A DNA stretch of 64,000 nt from Pythium myriotylum (lineage: Eukaryota > Oomycota > Peronosporomycetes > Pythiales > Pythiaceae): NCBI GenBank assembly GCA_023091665.1, contig JALJCQ010000015.1:3348001-3412000 (forward strand), given 5' to 3'. Below, one piece after another: positions 28,820 through 39,747 of this stretch. How positions within the stretch are numbered: the first letter of the stretch is position 1; every line of letters starts with the position of its first letter. The notes under the pieces are model-generated. The model saw only the letters and a program-made list of their open reading frames with translations. It was not told the DNA's origin and did not search any database. A program made the position numbers and the translations under genes.

Positions 28820-30874
28820 TTAGATGGCGGAGCCGATCAGGTTGTACTGCGCGCGACGACGTTGCTGGGCGAGGGCTTTGGCTACAATAGCTACCGCCGC
28901 GACGATACCGACACTGCCCGCAAAGCGTGAGAGCCACGACGTCTTCTCACCACCTTCAAAACGTGGAGTGACCACGCTCTTCGCCACTCTCATGCTGAAC
29001 TTTGTCAGCATGCTCGGTTTGTCCTCCGCAATGTTGAGGAGATGTGCGGCACCCCCAAAATCGCACGTCGCACCCTCAAGACGGTAGATCTGCCAGTACG
29101 CGTTGAAAGCGTAGTCCGCCTGCTCCTCGATAGTCGCGTTCGATTTCTTGAGGTCACCACAATTGACACGATCGGCGTTGCATGCGTAGGCGACGCCGTT
29201 CTCGAGCTCAAAGGGCTTGACGCCGCGTTTTGCTCGGCACTCAAACTCACCTCTGTCTTCCTTCTCACACGAACTGGCGACCCCGTCCTCAGGTTTGTAG
29301 CTGGAAATATTCTTCGGGAAGGCGCCGAGGCGGACGAGTTCGAGGAAGTCCCAGCGTGCGTCACCAAGCTCGGTCTTGAAGTTCCAAAAGTACCATCCAT
29401 GGCCCACCGAGTAGGCATTGAGAACCTTGAGGGTAAGGCTCTTGACAAATGCGACGTCGTCTTCGGTCTTCTTTTGACCGAACGTGACATTGCTGCTGAC
29501 AGGACACAGACCAAACGACGGGCCGGACGTGCCGGTACCATAAGGGCCCTGGATCGGTTTGGTGATATCCAGCGGAGTACCTGGGAAGCCGCGGCCAAGA
29601 TAGGTGCTCTCTACCGGACAGTTTACGAGGCGGCAGGTGACCTTGGGGAAGCCCGGGAGGTTGTCGTTGAACCCGTTGAGCCACATCATGCAATTGTCCG
29701 TGGCAACAGACCACTCCCCGACAATCACGGGCATGAGCGAGTTCTCCATGTTGCCAATCTTGTACTTCTGCTGGCACGCATTCGCAAACACGTCGGCGTC
29801 TGTACCGGGGTTCATCCATGCCTGATAGATGTGAGTGTCCAGTGCGATGTCAGGGCAGCCCCTCATGAAATCGGACCAAAACTCGACACCGAAACGGAAC
29901 GAGTCGTGGATCACGAACTTCCAGTTGGGAGCCAACGCCTTGACGCGCTTGTAGCTCTTCCAGTAGTAGTCCTTCAGCACTTGAATCGGTGTTAGCTCCC
30001 ATGGCTCGTTCACCGGTTGCAGACCAAGGACCGCTGGGTGTTGTGCGTATCGAGTGATAGCCTTCTCAACAGCTCGGAGGGACTGGTTCAGGTTAGCGTA
30101 GTTAATCATCGAGTAGTTTCGGTTCACGGGGTCATAGGTTCCCGCCCATTCGGCCTGTCGAATGGGCCAATGCTCGAACGTCGTCGCACCCACTGGTTGA
30201 GTACTGGCAATCGAAGTCCACTTCAGGGCACCTGTCCGACCGCTATTATCAAAGCCGTTCTGGGAACCCACGAGGCCGTGGAAGTCAATGAGCACGTCAA
30301 TGTCGTACTTGAGTGCAAGACCAAGAACGCGGTCGAGCTCTTCCAACGCGCCGTCCGTGCACCCAATAAATGGCTCGTACGGAATGAACATCCAATCCCC
30401 GACTGGCAGGCGCACCGAGTTGACGCCAGCAGCGGCCATCTCGGCGATATCGCTTTCAGTGACCCAGTTTGCCCAGTGGATGCGTAGCTGACGGTTGGCT
30501 TCTTCTGGTCCAAGCGCCGTGCAGAACGTATACGAATCCATGGCTGTCTTCTCGGGTGCCTTGTCACCAAATCGCTCCTGTGTTCCCAGGAACTGGTAGA
30601 AAAGCGACGGAGTGATCCATGGTTCGAGCACGAACAAACCACCGAGATTGGCACCGCGCACTTGGCGATTGAACGGCGTCGCGTGCATATCCTGAGAGCA
30701 CGTCTGCGTCTTGTCATCGGGTGTGAAGCTCGAGAAGTTGCCTGTGGCGGCTGCGAAACGCGGGTCTTCTTCATGCTCCCAGTACCACTTCAAGTCCTTC
30801 GAGTTTTGTGCTTCAGCGAAGCCAATCGCGGAGTAGGCTGCAGCAGCCACCCACACGTACAGAGAGGTTCGCAT
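28820..30874 (-). CDS. GH5 exo-beta-1,3-glucanase-like, copy 1
   Basis: The 684-residue protein has a signal peptide (about 1-22), a GH5 catalytic domain (about 65-560) and a C-terminal transmembrane helix (about 652-668) followed by QQRRRAQYN. Signature elements are RGANLGGLFVLEPWITPS, VNSVRLPVGDW, LIDFHGLVGSQNG, acid/base Glu290 in PVNEPWE and nucleophile Glu387 in IVGEWSV. The family hydrolyses beta-1,3-glucan, the main oomycete wall polymer, from non-reducing ends or acts as a transglycosidase. The C-terminal helix suggests a plasma-membrane-tethered wall-remodelling enzyme. The longer frame upstream begins only at non-ATG codons, so the start is 30874. A near-identical copy is at 51307. 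Confidence 0.9.
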   Translation of the reverse strand: MRTSLYVWVAAAAYSAIGFAEAQNSKDLKWYWEHEEDPRFAAATGNFSSFTPDDKTQTCSQDMHATPFNRQVRGANLGGLFVLEPWITPSLFYQFLGTQERFGDKAPEKTAMDSYTFCTALGPEEANRQLRIHWANWVTESDIAEMAAAGVNSVRLPVGDWMFIPYEPFIGCTDGALEELDRVLGLALKYDIDVLIDFHGLVGSQNGFDNSGRTGALKWTSIASTQPVGATTFEHWPIRQAEWAGTYDPVNRNYSMINYANLNQSLRAVEKAITRYAQHPAVLGLQPVNEPWELTPIQVLKDYYWKSYKRVKALAPNWKFVIHDSFRFGVEFWSDFMRGCPDIALDTHIYQAWMNPGTDADVFANACQQKYKIGNMENSLMPVIVGEWSVATDNCMMWLNGFNDNLPGFPKVTCRLVNCPVESTYLGRGFPGTPLDITKPIQGPYGTGTSGPSFGLCPVSSNVTFGQKKTEDDVAFVKSLTLKVLNAYSVGHGWYFWNFKTELGDARWDFLELVRLGAFPKNISSYKPEDGVASSCEKEDRGEFECRAKRGVKPFELENGVAYACNADRVNCGDLKKSNATIEEQADYAFNAYWQIYRLEGATCDFGGAAHLLNIAEDKPSMLTKFSMRVAKSVVTPRFEGGEKTSWLSRFAGSVGIVAAVAIVAKALAQQRRRAQYNLIGSAI

Positions 30875-32814
30875 CTTGTGAAGTAGTCGATGTTCGCGAA
30901 TGGATCTGATCCTTGGGCGCGAATTCGCGAGTGGCAATACTGGGCCAAAGCGGCTTCGTGCTCCTCCGCCGTCGACGCTCGAGGTGGAGCATAAGGCTAC
31001 AAAAGACTAAGGATATGATTTTCATTCTCATCGGAGACGGCACGAAGTGACAACAAAAGGGGTCGTGGTACATTCTGTAGCTATCTTGATTCGACACGTC
31101 AGTCTACCATACGGGTTGAAGTTGATGCATGTGTATCCGTCGACGCTGGTGACGGCACCAGCCACGTGAAAGTTCAACATAACCTGGAACAAGAAAAGGG
31201 AGGATCTGAATGACATTGTGTCTCTTTGTCATGCGAATTCGAGATGGCTACCAAAAGAAAGCCAGATTCGCACCCTTTCTGCCTTGTACATTCTCTCCAA
31301 GAGAGTCGCTCTCTCGAACACAACTAAACTTTCATCTCTTTGAATGTTGACCACATTGACAAAATGTGACAAACACGATTTCCAGCCAATCAAAACGGTG
31401 CCATGCACATAATGGAAGTGCAGTGGTTGATTAGCAATACAGGATGGACGAGAAACACGATCCATGAAAATTGGTTGATATTTGTGTAGCCTATCATTTT
31501 TTATCTGTCTCGCCTTTCAAAACGCACGCAAGCCAGCAGTCCAGTCTTTCCAGGATAACATGGGTGACGGTTTAGAGATAACACACCACGGGTGAATTCT
31601 CCCAGACGGCTAGCTAGGAGATGTTTGCCTACCCGAGTTCAGCAGTATCGGGTTCTTTGTTGACTAGCCGCCCAGTCTCAAAGAAATCTCTCCCCAAGAT
31701 TCATCACCAAGCAATGAAGATTGAGAATCTGATCACTCCACCCCGAAGAGCCACCTCGCTGCCATAGACGAGTTTCGACTCCGTATTACGTCCGAGAACC
31801 CCGTGCCACCGAGCCCGGTGGCACACCAACTGACATCCACTGCAACGATGCATCTACTTCTCTTTGCTGGCGATACTCATCGCAATCCGGCCCTGGAGGA
31901 GCCGGAGCTGTGCTTGTGCGCTACACTCCAGCGTCAGGGGAAGCATCCATCGCCTGGAGTTCAGCGGCCTGTCTTGACTCGAGCTCCATGACGCCCAACC
32001 AACCTGCCTTACGAGGTCTCCTCGCTGGCCTACAGGCCGCCCTATCGCAGCGCCTCGACCACGTTGAAGTAGGCGGCTCCAATATCATTATCCTACGTCC
32101 TACGTCTTCTACGCACGCGACTCCCGCCGCGTCGCCCTCATCTGCGTCGTCTCTACGACCAAGCACGCGCCTAAGCCGATCGCCTCGGCATCTGTCGCTG
32201 GCACCAACTCCCACGATCGGAGCTCACGATGGCGAACGCGCTGACCACCCACGCGATGAATTCGCGAACCAGTACGCACGCCAGTCACCCTACCTCTCTC
32301 GACGGCCACTCTTACCTTCGACACATGCTCGCTACAGACCTGCGTCCGTGGTGGTCCACCCAGACCGACTAAGTTGAGCGTTCGCAGGGTCCACACCGAG
32401 CTTCTCTAGCTATTAGGATTCACACTCGTTGAACTCAATAGACTTCATTTGCATCATCAATGAAGATTGAGAATCACCTCTTCATGCGTCGAACGTAGAG
32501 TCGTTTATCTCGGGGGTGGGACGTAGAGTCACGATTTCATCGAGGCACCCGCAACTGTTGATCTGAAAATGAGCGATTTCCTTCAGTATCAGAGTTGCGA
32601 AGCTCAGCTATGCTGTCAACTTGACCAGACCCATCGGTAGGACACGAATCAGTACCAAAGAAATACTGGTATCTTGTTTACCATCGGAAGCGATTTGCTC
32701 TATCTTGAACTTCGTAGTGTATTAAGTCCTTGTGAACTAGCTTGACGTGCAAGTAGTGTATTAATTTGTTGTGAACTAGCTTGACATGCGGTGATCACTT
32801 TGTTCTTATTGGTG
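30875..32814. other. Gene-free stretch
   Basis: About 1.9 kb with no supported gene. A string near 32414-32460 recurs at 59437. The ORF at 31910-32377 is Ser/Pro-rich low-information sequence and is not called. Confidence 0.45.
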
Positions 32815-33621
32815 TCAAAGCTGAGCGGTTCGGAACCGTTCAACCATATCAACAAGGAATGGCGCGTTGATGGCGTTCATGGCGACCGCTGGCACCTCCG
32901 GAGCCACCAAGTCTGCGTAGTTGATCAGGCGCACAACTGACTGCGAGGCGTTGGTCGCGACAGGCTGGACATCCACAGCAAACGTGTTGAGCACGCGGAC
33001 AGGCACTTCTGTGGCGTTGAAGCACGACTCTCCACCGTAAAGGCTGCATCCCGGATCTGAGGCGTGCTGCACTGACTTTGACACGAAGATGCGCGAGATA
33101 GAGTCCATCGAGTTGAGCACGACGAACTCGCGAGTTCGAAAGCCCGGAAGGTTGGCCTCAACGCGGTCGACCTTGAGGTACTTCTTGTCGACATTGCCCG
33201 CCTCACGCCAGTTGTTCGTCGCGAACTGCTGAAGCGGGGGCTTGTAGAAGTCTTCCTGGTTGCTTCCCGGGTCGATGAGGCGGTACCCCTCAGGTGTAAT
33301 GAGGTAGTCGAACAGCTTCTGTGCATCGAGGTCCACGACCGCCGTGGCTCGCGTGACGTCCACATTGGCCGAAGCAAAGACACCGCTCACTGCCTTGGCC
33401 TCGTTGATGACACCGCTCGTGTTGCTGGTGAGACGCCAGCCATCGGAGGACCAGATCCTGTATGCCTCGGCGACAAATGCGTCCGCGTACGCTTGAACCG
33501 TGTCTTCCGTGATGAGTACCTCACCGATGAGTGGCTCCCCGGCCGAGTCGGCTGACACGGAGAGTGGAGTGGCGACGGCAAGTGCGAGAGCAAGTGCGCG
33601 GAAAGTCTTGGCAAGCAGCAT
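32815..33621 (-). CDS. Secreted START-like (lipid-binding fold) protein
   Basis: The 268-residue product has a signal peptide (about 1-23, ATPLSVSA). The body is of the START/SRPBCC helix-grip type, a fold that binds lipids in a deep pocket. Recognisable elements include an early Trp-containing helix (YRIWSSDGWRL), DLDAQKLFDYLITPEGYRLIDPG, the beta-strand block YLKVDRVEANLPGFRTREFVVLN and a C-terminal long helix (MNAINAPFLVDMVERF). Two Cys (CSLYGGESC) probably form a disulfide, fitting an extracellular protein. The in-frame start at 33762 was rejected in favour of 33621, which opens the signal peptide. An Initiator-like CCATTCTCCAATC lies about 50 bp upstream. Assignment rests on pattern, not on an alignment. 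Confidence 0.6.
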   Translation of the reverse strand: MLLAKTFRALALALAVATPLSVSADSAGEPLIGEVLITEDTVQAYADAFVAEAYRIWSSDGWRLTSNTSGVINEAKAVSGVFASANVDVTRATAVVDLDAQKLFDYLITPEGYRLIDPGSNQEDFYKPPLQQFATNNWREAGNVDKKYLKVDRVEANLPGFRTREFVVLNSMDSISRIFVSKSVQHASDPGCSLYGGESCFNATEVPVRVLNTFAVDVQPVATNASQSVVRLINYADLVAPEVPAVAMNAINAPFLVDMVERFRTAQL

Positions 33622-35017
33622 GGCTCTTTCGAAGAGTGTAGGAGAGTCCGACTCGGTGAGTTGGAGGAAGATTGGAGAATGGTCATGGTGTCTATGAGTA
33701 AACTTTACGTGGCGTGCCCCAGGCGGCGGAGACGACAGCTGAATCGCACCGAAGGCCGTCAACAGTTACAAACTGCAACAGGTGTGTCTAGGGAGCGAGA
33801 GCACTTCGAGTGATCACTGTGCCAAATTGCTGAGGCGGCGCGTTTATCGTTGGACTATCTTCCCGATGGCCAAAGATCGCGATCCTACGACTGTGACACC
33901 GATACGTCGCGCGGTCGTGAAGATGGACAGCAGACAAGTCGTTCAAATTGATTATTGCAAGCGCTCCGAGTATAGAAAGAACTATAGACCAATCCCGCTT
34001 CTCCATGCACATACCTAATGTCGAAGGTCGTTGATACGTATTACTGACATTTTTCTGACGGCACCGAGACCCGCCCATCCACCGTGATCACAAACAGACT
34101 ACGGTACTGAACAGTACTGTACGTTGAACTTTATCGAGTCGGCGCGAAGCACACAAAGCTTGTGCAGACAACCCGTACATCGCTATTATACACACCCTTT
34201 GTTGATGTAGGAAGAGCCAGTCGTCCTCAGGAATTGAAAGCAGTTTCGCGAGTGGCATCCCTTGTGGTGGCGGCCATGGTCTAAACGAATGGTTCTTAGA
34301 GGAACAGTACGTTATCCAGTACATACCGGTACTCTCGAGCATTCAAACAGAGCAACGAGACGTGTCGGGGTGAAATGGATAGTCCATTCAGGCTGTCCCA
34401 TTCGAACTCCAAACTGGATCGATAAATGGTTTGAGCCAAGGACGTTCCAAGCCAATTGAAATTTATCTGGGTGTTGGGGAGCTCAATGGCTCATCACCGA
34501 TGATAATGGAGAATGTTGCCGAAGTTCGCGTGTGATTGATAGATGCCAATGGCTGTTTTCGCCAGAGCGCGTGCACGCTTCACGGGTGCTGATAGCAGAT
34601 GCCAGTTGAGCGCTCATCGTCCTAGGAATCACAAAAAAGCTTATTCCACAAGCGGTCGAACGCGAGTTTTCTACAGTACTCTCCTAAAGACGACAATCCA
34701 GAACGCCAGCGTCCAACTCACTCCTGTTCCGTCCAGGAATGTCCGCAGTTTGCTATTCAAATGGTCGGAGGGAGCTCTGACTCTCGTGAAAGGCCACGCG
34801 TGCAGCACCCTGAACGCCCATGGAATCCAGAACGCGGAAGCCAGAACCCTTTCTAAATCAATTGGTTGTCTATGTATTAAGAAAAGCGGGTATTATATTA
34901 TATTATACAGTCCAGCCTCGTTTGCTGGAAACTTGCCCGAAATCGACAGAAAGAATCCGCAAGTTCATGGTATGTAGAAACGTTAGAAATGATCGCAACC
35001 GTCAACCGGGACGGTGC
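33622..35017. other. Intergenic
   Basis: About 1.4 kb containing the START-like gene promoter (about 33668-33683, minus strand). No further gene, RNA or repeat could be supported. Confidence 0.5.
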
Positions 35018-35881
35018 TCATGCGGCCGTTAAGAAACGCGTTTCTAACTGGCGCGGCGACAATGGATGCTGCTGGCTGCGTCGGCTCTCGTGCGCCGACA
35101 GCGAGGGCTTGCGAGGGCCTGCGTAGCGCACGTCGGCGTCCGGCGGGAGGCACATGATGTCTGGGTAGAGCGTCTCGATGGCCTCGATCGACGCGTCTTC
35201 CTCGGCTTTCCGTCGCTCGCGCAGCACGAGGGCCGACGCGCGGAAGAGCGCGATGTCGACGGCGTGGCCCACGGTCGCGACCGAGAGCGTCGCCACGGCC
35301 GAGTAGAACTGCAGACCGTCGAGCATGATTTGCGTGCGCAGCTCGGCGAGCTTGTGCTCGTCCAGCTGCTGTGCGTCCTCGTCTTCTTCTTCTTGCTTGT
35401 CGTCGTCCTTGTGTTGGTCTCCGATACATCCATGCACGTTTTCCTCCCGCTCGATCGTCGCGATCTTGTTCGCGTGCACGGTGTCGATCTCGGCGTCGTG
35501 GCCGTTCTCCCGCTTGGCCACGAGCAAAGTGGTCGTCGGCGTGGTCGTGGTGCCCATGGCGCTGTCGGCTTCTGGCTCGCGCGCGGTCAAAAGCGGAATG
35601 CCCGTGAGCTGCCAGAGCAGCTGCAGCAGCTCCGCCCAGCGCGAGCGCTTGGCCGGGTCATGCATGTGGTGGCGCTGCGAGGCCGTTTTTTCCGTGTCGG
35701 TTTTCGCTTGCGGTGTCGTGCGTGCGGCGTCGGATCCCATGTCGCCGCTGGCCGCGGTCGCGAGGTCGAAGCTGCGCAGCCGCGGGCGATCTTTGCGAGT
35801 GCGCGCGACGCCGAGCACGCCGACCGCCAGCGTCACGAGCGTCACGACCGCGAGCACCGCCACGAGCGCCGCCATCGCCAT
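35018..35881 (-). CDS. Unknown single-pass membrane protein
   Basis: The 287-residue product begins directly with a long hydrophobic helix (about 3-26) acting as signal anchor. A basic stretch (RTRKDRPRLR), low-complexity polar sequence and an acidic coiled region (KDDDKQEEEDEDAQQ, about 180-200) follow. A helical segment with DGLQFYSAVATLSVATVGHAVDIALF (two parts, about 213-238) may be a second membrane-associated helix, followed by RERRKAEEDASIEAIETLYPDI. I recognise no family. Upstream in-frame codons to 35947 include no ATG, so the start is 35881. It is divergent from the selenoprotein S-like gene, with 207 bp between starts. Confidence 0.5.
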   Translation of the reverse strand: MAMAALVAVLAVVTLVTLAVGVLGVARTRKDRPRLRSFDLATAASGDMGSDAARTTPQAKTDTEKTASQRHHMHDPAKRSRWAELLQLLWQLTGIPLLTAREPEADSAMGTTTTPTTTLLVAKRENGHDAEIDTVHANKIATIEREENVHGCIGDQHKDDDKQEEEDEDAQQLDEHKLAELRTQIMLDGLQFYSAVATLSVATVGHAVDIALFRASALVLRERRKAEEDASIEAIETLYPDIMCLPPDADVRYAGPRKPSLSAHESRRSQQHPLSPRQLETRFLTAA

Positions 35882-36088
35882 CGTGCGCAGCAGATCCCAG
35901 AAGGAAGAATGCCCGCTCAACGGATCTCTCTGGCGTGTGCCACCCACGTCGCTTCAGGATCCCCCCATCGACTCCTGGAAACTATCGTTTGTCGAAGGTT
36001 TTCGCACCCAGTAACAGAGGGTTTGGCATCGACTAGTAGAGGGGCAACCCTGGCCCCCGCTTGAAGAGCTCCGCTGACGCCAGACAAG

Positions 36089-36447
36089 ATGGCGGCGCCT
36101 GCGATCGAGCACGCGTGGAGCTATTTGCAGGGCTTCGTCGAGGCCAACGGCTGGCGGCTGCTGGCGCTGGGCGTCGCCGTCTACGTGCTCGCGCAGAGGT
36201 ACAGCGCCTACGCCACGCGCGCGCACGTCCAGCGAACGCTGCGCGAAGCCAACGGTACGCACTGGCACCAATACGTCGAAGGTAAACTGTGAACCCACTG
36301 ACAGTGTCACGTGGTATGCGAGCGACAGACCCCGAGCGAGTCGCCGTGCTGCGAAGAGAGGCCGCGCGCGTGCGCGAGCAGCAGCAGCAGCGCCTCCAGG
36401 AGACGCTGCCCACGAAAAAGTCTGCAAAGCCGAAGAAGTCGCAGTAA
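36089..36447 (+). CDS. Selenoprotein S (VIMP)-like ER membrane protein, two exons
   Basis: Exon 1 (36089-36281) and exon 2 (36329-36447) join across a 47-bp GT..AG intron (36282-36328) into 103 residues. Residues 1-18 are lumenal-like, and a transmembrane helix (about 22-38, WRLLALGVAVYVLAQRY) leads to a long basic/Gln-rich helix. The junction creates YVEDPERVAVLRREAARVRE, matching the V-x-P-[DE]-x-V-x-x-[RL]-[RQ]-[EQ] pattern after the VIMP membrane segment. SELENOS/VIMP recruits p97 in ER-associated degradation. The C-terminus is short (ends KKSQ) and has no in-frame UGA, so the selenocysteine region is absent. Without splicing, exon 1 ends at a stop 36290-36292. It converges with the kinase gene, 38 bp apart. 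Confidence 0.6.
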
Positions 36448-36485
36448 TAGTTGCTTTGGGTTGGTATTTATTCTTTGTTTTTGGA

Positions 36486-38621
36486 TTAGTCCTCTCGGCA
36501 GACGTCGGTCGGCAGCTTGTCGCCGAAAGTGCGCACATAGTGCTGCACGATCTTGTCGTCGAGGCGGTAGTAGTCGTCCACGGACTTGTGCGACTTGACG
36601 TCGAGGTCCACGATCGCGACCACGCAGTTGAACGCCATGTCCCGGAACGCGATGCGGTGCTCGTACTCGCGTAGGTGGTCAAACGGTTTGCGTTGCGGGC
36701 CAGTAGCTGGTACGAGACGCAGCGACGCCTTGGTGAGGCATTGCGGGTGATGGTTCTGCACGGGAAGCGGAGCCATGTCTTCCACGTCGCGACGAAGGCA
36801 GAGCAAGAGCGAGCAGTCTTTGAGTGTCGTGGCCACCTGAAATCGCCGCACGAGCTGCTCATAGAACGCTTCGAATGATGCGAGTGATAGATCTTGCCAG
36901 ACAGCGATGCCCTGTAACACGTCCATCTCCGGCACCTCTCGCATCGCGACTTCGAGGAACGCAAGGCACCTTGCCAGCGATCCTTCTGCAAACTCATCCT
37001 CCTCCTTCAATGGTGAGTTCGTTCGTAGAACCTCAACCAGACTGCTGAGCAGCTCGTCCTTGTTGCCATTAGCAACCTCTTGGAAGCGCCCGACAAGCTT
37101 GTGAAGGTGCCACATACCGTCGAAACTGACATGGTCGAGAAGCTGGATCTTCTTGAGATCTTCCAGGATTTCCAGCTTCAGCAGCACCTCTGTCAGCAGT
37201 TCGACAACATCAGGGAGTAGTCGATCGGCCTCGTCCTGTAAATGCAATTCGCTCTCGGTTCCGATCGATTGGCATGAATGACGGAAACCCATGCGCTTGC
37301 GTTTACACGAGTACTTGGTCTGTGCGACGCCCTTGGGCAGCGCATCTGCTCCGAGACCTGTAATCACGTTGACGACTTCGTCGTTGTTCGAGCGCACGAA
37401 CACCTTGAAATTGTTCTGCGGGGTGCGCTGCAAAGCTCGAAGCGCTCGTCGAATGCGATCGGCGTCGCGCGAGAACAGATCAAGCGGACAGTACTCGCTG
37501 ATCTCTTCGACCTTGCCTGTCGCTCGCTTGTAGTGCTGGTGCATGCAGAATCGACAGACACGCTTGCGCACGTCCGCGATGAGCTCACCACGCGGCTTGA
37601 AACCAATCTTGGGCTTGATCTCCACACAAATATTGCGGAAGCAGCAGTCGAAAATGTTGCAGTTGCCGCTCAGCATGCGCCGCCGACGAGGCACGGGCGG
37701 GATGTCGATATCTTCCTCGTCGTCATCGTCATCAACTTCGACGTCGAATTCGGCATCAGCTGTCACCGTACTAGCCGCACTCGCGCTTAGGTTTGACTTA
37801 TTCGTACGCGGCGTGCGAATGCTCTCGTCCAGCACGGCGTCCAGATCGTCCACTAAGCTGTCGAAAAGATCTTCGTCAGTCGCTTGATCCGTGCCGGACT
37901 CGACGTCGCCGCTCTCTTCCTCGGAGGCCTCTTTGATCGTGCTCGCGCCGCTTTCGCTTCCTTCCTCCGAGTCGATCGTCTCGTCAAAGCACACGAGCGG
38001 ATCCTCGTCCGGCGGCGGGAGCGTCACGTCGGGCAGCACCATCACGCACTGCAATGCCACGTCGATCTGGCTCTGTCGGCGATGCTCAGGCCTCGTCTCC
38101 AGCGACAGCAGCTGCTCGTTGAGCTCCACGAGGAACCGCTGATCGACCGCTAGAAGCTGCGCGACCTGCTCGTACACGTTGCCGTCGACTTGCTGCTCCA
38201 AGAACGGCAGGATGTCCTTGGTCGCGTACTCGACGACCTGCGTCGGGTGCGGGTAGTGGGCGTTGTACGGCTCGGCCGGCAGCACGACCGCCGCGTCTTC
38301 GGCGTCGCTGCCGACGCTGCTGCTGCGCGCCACGACGCTGCGGCTCGAGCGCGCGCGACTGCTGCGCTTCTTGCGCATGCGCCGCGTCGCGTCTTCGGCC
38401 GCGTCGCACTTCTTGACGCGCAGCAGCTTGCCGTAGAACGCCGGCACGTCGGTCGTCTTCGTGGCGGCCTCGCGCGTCGGCGGGTGGTGGCGGAAGAGCA
38501 CGTTCGCGCCGCCCTCGGCCACGTACTTCCACTCGCGACCGTCGAGCCGCTCGCGCCCGAGCGCGCTGTCTCGCTGCGCGGCACGGTGGGCGTCGCGGTG
38601 CTGCGGACGGAGCAGGAACAT
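36486..38621 (-). CDS. IPK1: Inositol-pentakisphosphate 2-kinase
   Basis: The 711-residue protein carries the hallmarks of the Ins_P5_2-kin family. They are the nucleotide-binding EWKYVAEGGANVLFRH near the N-terminus (about 30-46), the signature VEIKPKIGF (about 350), the zinc/phosphate-binding RFCMHQHYK, YCPLDLFS soon after, and the C-terminal IVDLDVK metal-binding motif (about 670). The enzyme phosphorylates InsP5 at the 2-position to give InsP6 (phytate). An acidic low-complexity insert (about 220-330, with a DDDDDEED run) separates the two lobes and makes it longer than plant or yeast IPK1. The first in-frame ATG is 38621; the upstream codon pair is GTG-GCC. It is tail-to-tail with the selenoprotein S-like gene. 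Confidence 0.9.
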   Translation of the reverse strand: MFLLRPQHRDAHRAAQRDSALGRERLDGREWKYVAEGGANVLFRHHPPTREAATKTTDVPAFYGKLLRVKKCDAAEDATRRMRKKRSSRARSSRSVVARSSSVGSDAEDAAVVLPAEPYNAHYPHPTQVVEYATKDILPFLEQQVDGNVYEQVAQLLAVDQRFLVELNEQLLSLETRPEHRRQSQIDVALQCVMVLPDVTLPPPDEDPLVCFDETIDSEEGSESGASTIKEASEEESGDVESGTDQATDEDLFDSLVDDLDAVLDESIRTPRTNKSNLSASAASTVTADAEFDVEVDDDDDEEDIDIPPVPRRRRMLSGNCNIFDCCFRNICVEIKPKIGFKPRGELIADVRKRVCRFCMHQHYKRATGKVEEISEYCPLDLFSRDADRIRRALRALQRTPQNNFKVFVRSNNDEVVNVITGLGADALPKGVAQTKYSCKRKRMGFRHSCQSIGTESELHLQDEADRLLPDVVELLTEVLLKLEILEDLKKIQLLDHVSFDGMWHLHKLVGRFQEVANGNKDELLSSLVEVLRTNSPLKEEDEFAEGSLARCLAFLEVAMREVPEMDVLQGIAVWQDLSLASFEAFYEQLVRRFQVATTLKDCSLLLCLRRDVEDMAPLPVQNHHPQCLTKASLRLVPATGPQRKPFDHLREYEHRIAFRDMAFNCVVAIVDLDVKSHKSVDDYYRLDDKIVQHYVRTFGDKLPTDVCRED

Positions 38622-39747
38622 GGCCACTCTTCAGCGAGCGAGTTCTCGATCAGTAGGAACAAGTAGAGCGCGCGCAGCACTGCGTTCGAAAGCGCGTGAC
38701 GAGAAGAAGCGGATGGCGCGATGGCAGCGCAGCGCAGAGCTCGTGGGGACGCGCGTGGCGGCGGCGAAGGCGCGCGGCGCAGCGGAGTCGGCCGTTGGAA
38801 TGACGTGCCCGGTGTTCCGCCCACTGTGGCTGTTGGGTGGGTGGCGTTTCTTTTCGGCTATTATCCATGTTCTCGAGGCAGACGGGGGGCGGATACATGG
38901 ATAATATCGAGGTTTAAAAGTGCCATTGTGTGAGGTTATTCGATTTGGTGCGATAGGCGGTTCGTGTCGCAGGGTTGTCAATGACGAGCATAGCGTCATA
39001 GATGGCTACACTTCCGACTGCGCCTCGCCTCACGCTCAGACGCCGCCGCCACGTCCAGCAGAAAAGCACCGCTGGCCGTTCCGAAGCGAGAGATCCCAGG
39101 TGCTATTTTTTGTTTTTCTCGACATGTTCAAATCTTCATAGATATATGTATATACCATAAATATAAGTTTATGTGCAGACTGGAGGGATGAGGATAAGCC
39201 AATTGTCACAGGATCGGCTGCATCGTCTCATCTGGAATATTCGGAGAGGCGGGTGGTCAGCTGCGGGTTGCTCCTCTCGCTGTTATTAGCGCTGCTCCAG
39301 TCATCGTGGCGAGTGGGTGGGACATTGAGGTACTGTAGTGAGGGAGCTTCGTTGCTGCACGTCCTCGAGCTCTGTGTCGAGCCAGCGCGATGGCCGTGCT
39401 GTGTGTGTCGGTTGGGAGTAAGTCTCTCGATTTCGTCGGGTTGGGTTGCACGGTGGAAGCGGCTGACGCCCATGTCCGTGAACGTGGCAAAGTACGTGGA
39501 CAGGACGTGGACGACGGTCCAATACTGTGCAGTAGGTGGTTGGTCGCGAGGTACAACCAGGCTAATCGCACACCGGCTTTCCCCGTCGCCACGCCGCTTT
39601 GTGAGCGCACGAGTGCGAGCGACTAATGTCTGTGGACCCCAGACTACCACGAGCCATGCGATCGCCACGCACGCGGTTCTCATTCACGCGAGCCCTCGAC
39701 AACGTCATCCTGGACGCGAATTCACTTTGTAGATTGGCTGAGAAAGT
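38622..39747. other. Intergenic
   Basis: GC-rich promoter side of the kinase gene, then AT-rich sequence near 39140-39170. The ORFs in 39228-39732 have no family resemblance. Confidence 0.45.

Noticed and set aside
31910..32377. Ser/Pro-rich ORF
   Set aside because: Low-information sequence without homologous pattern; may belong to a decayed repeat.
39228..39732. Overlapping ORFs on both strands
   Set aside because: No recognisable domain and both strands equally open.
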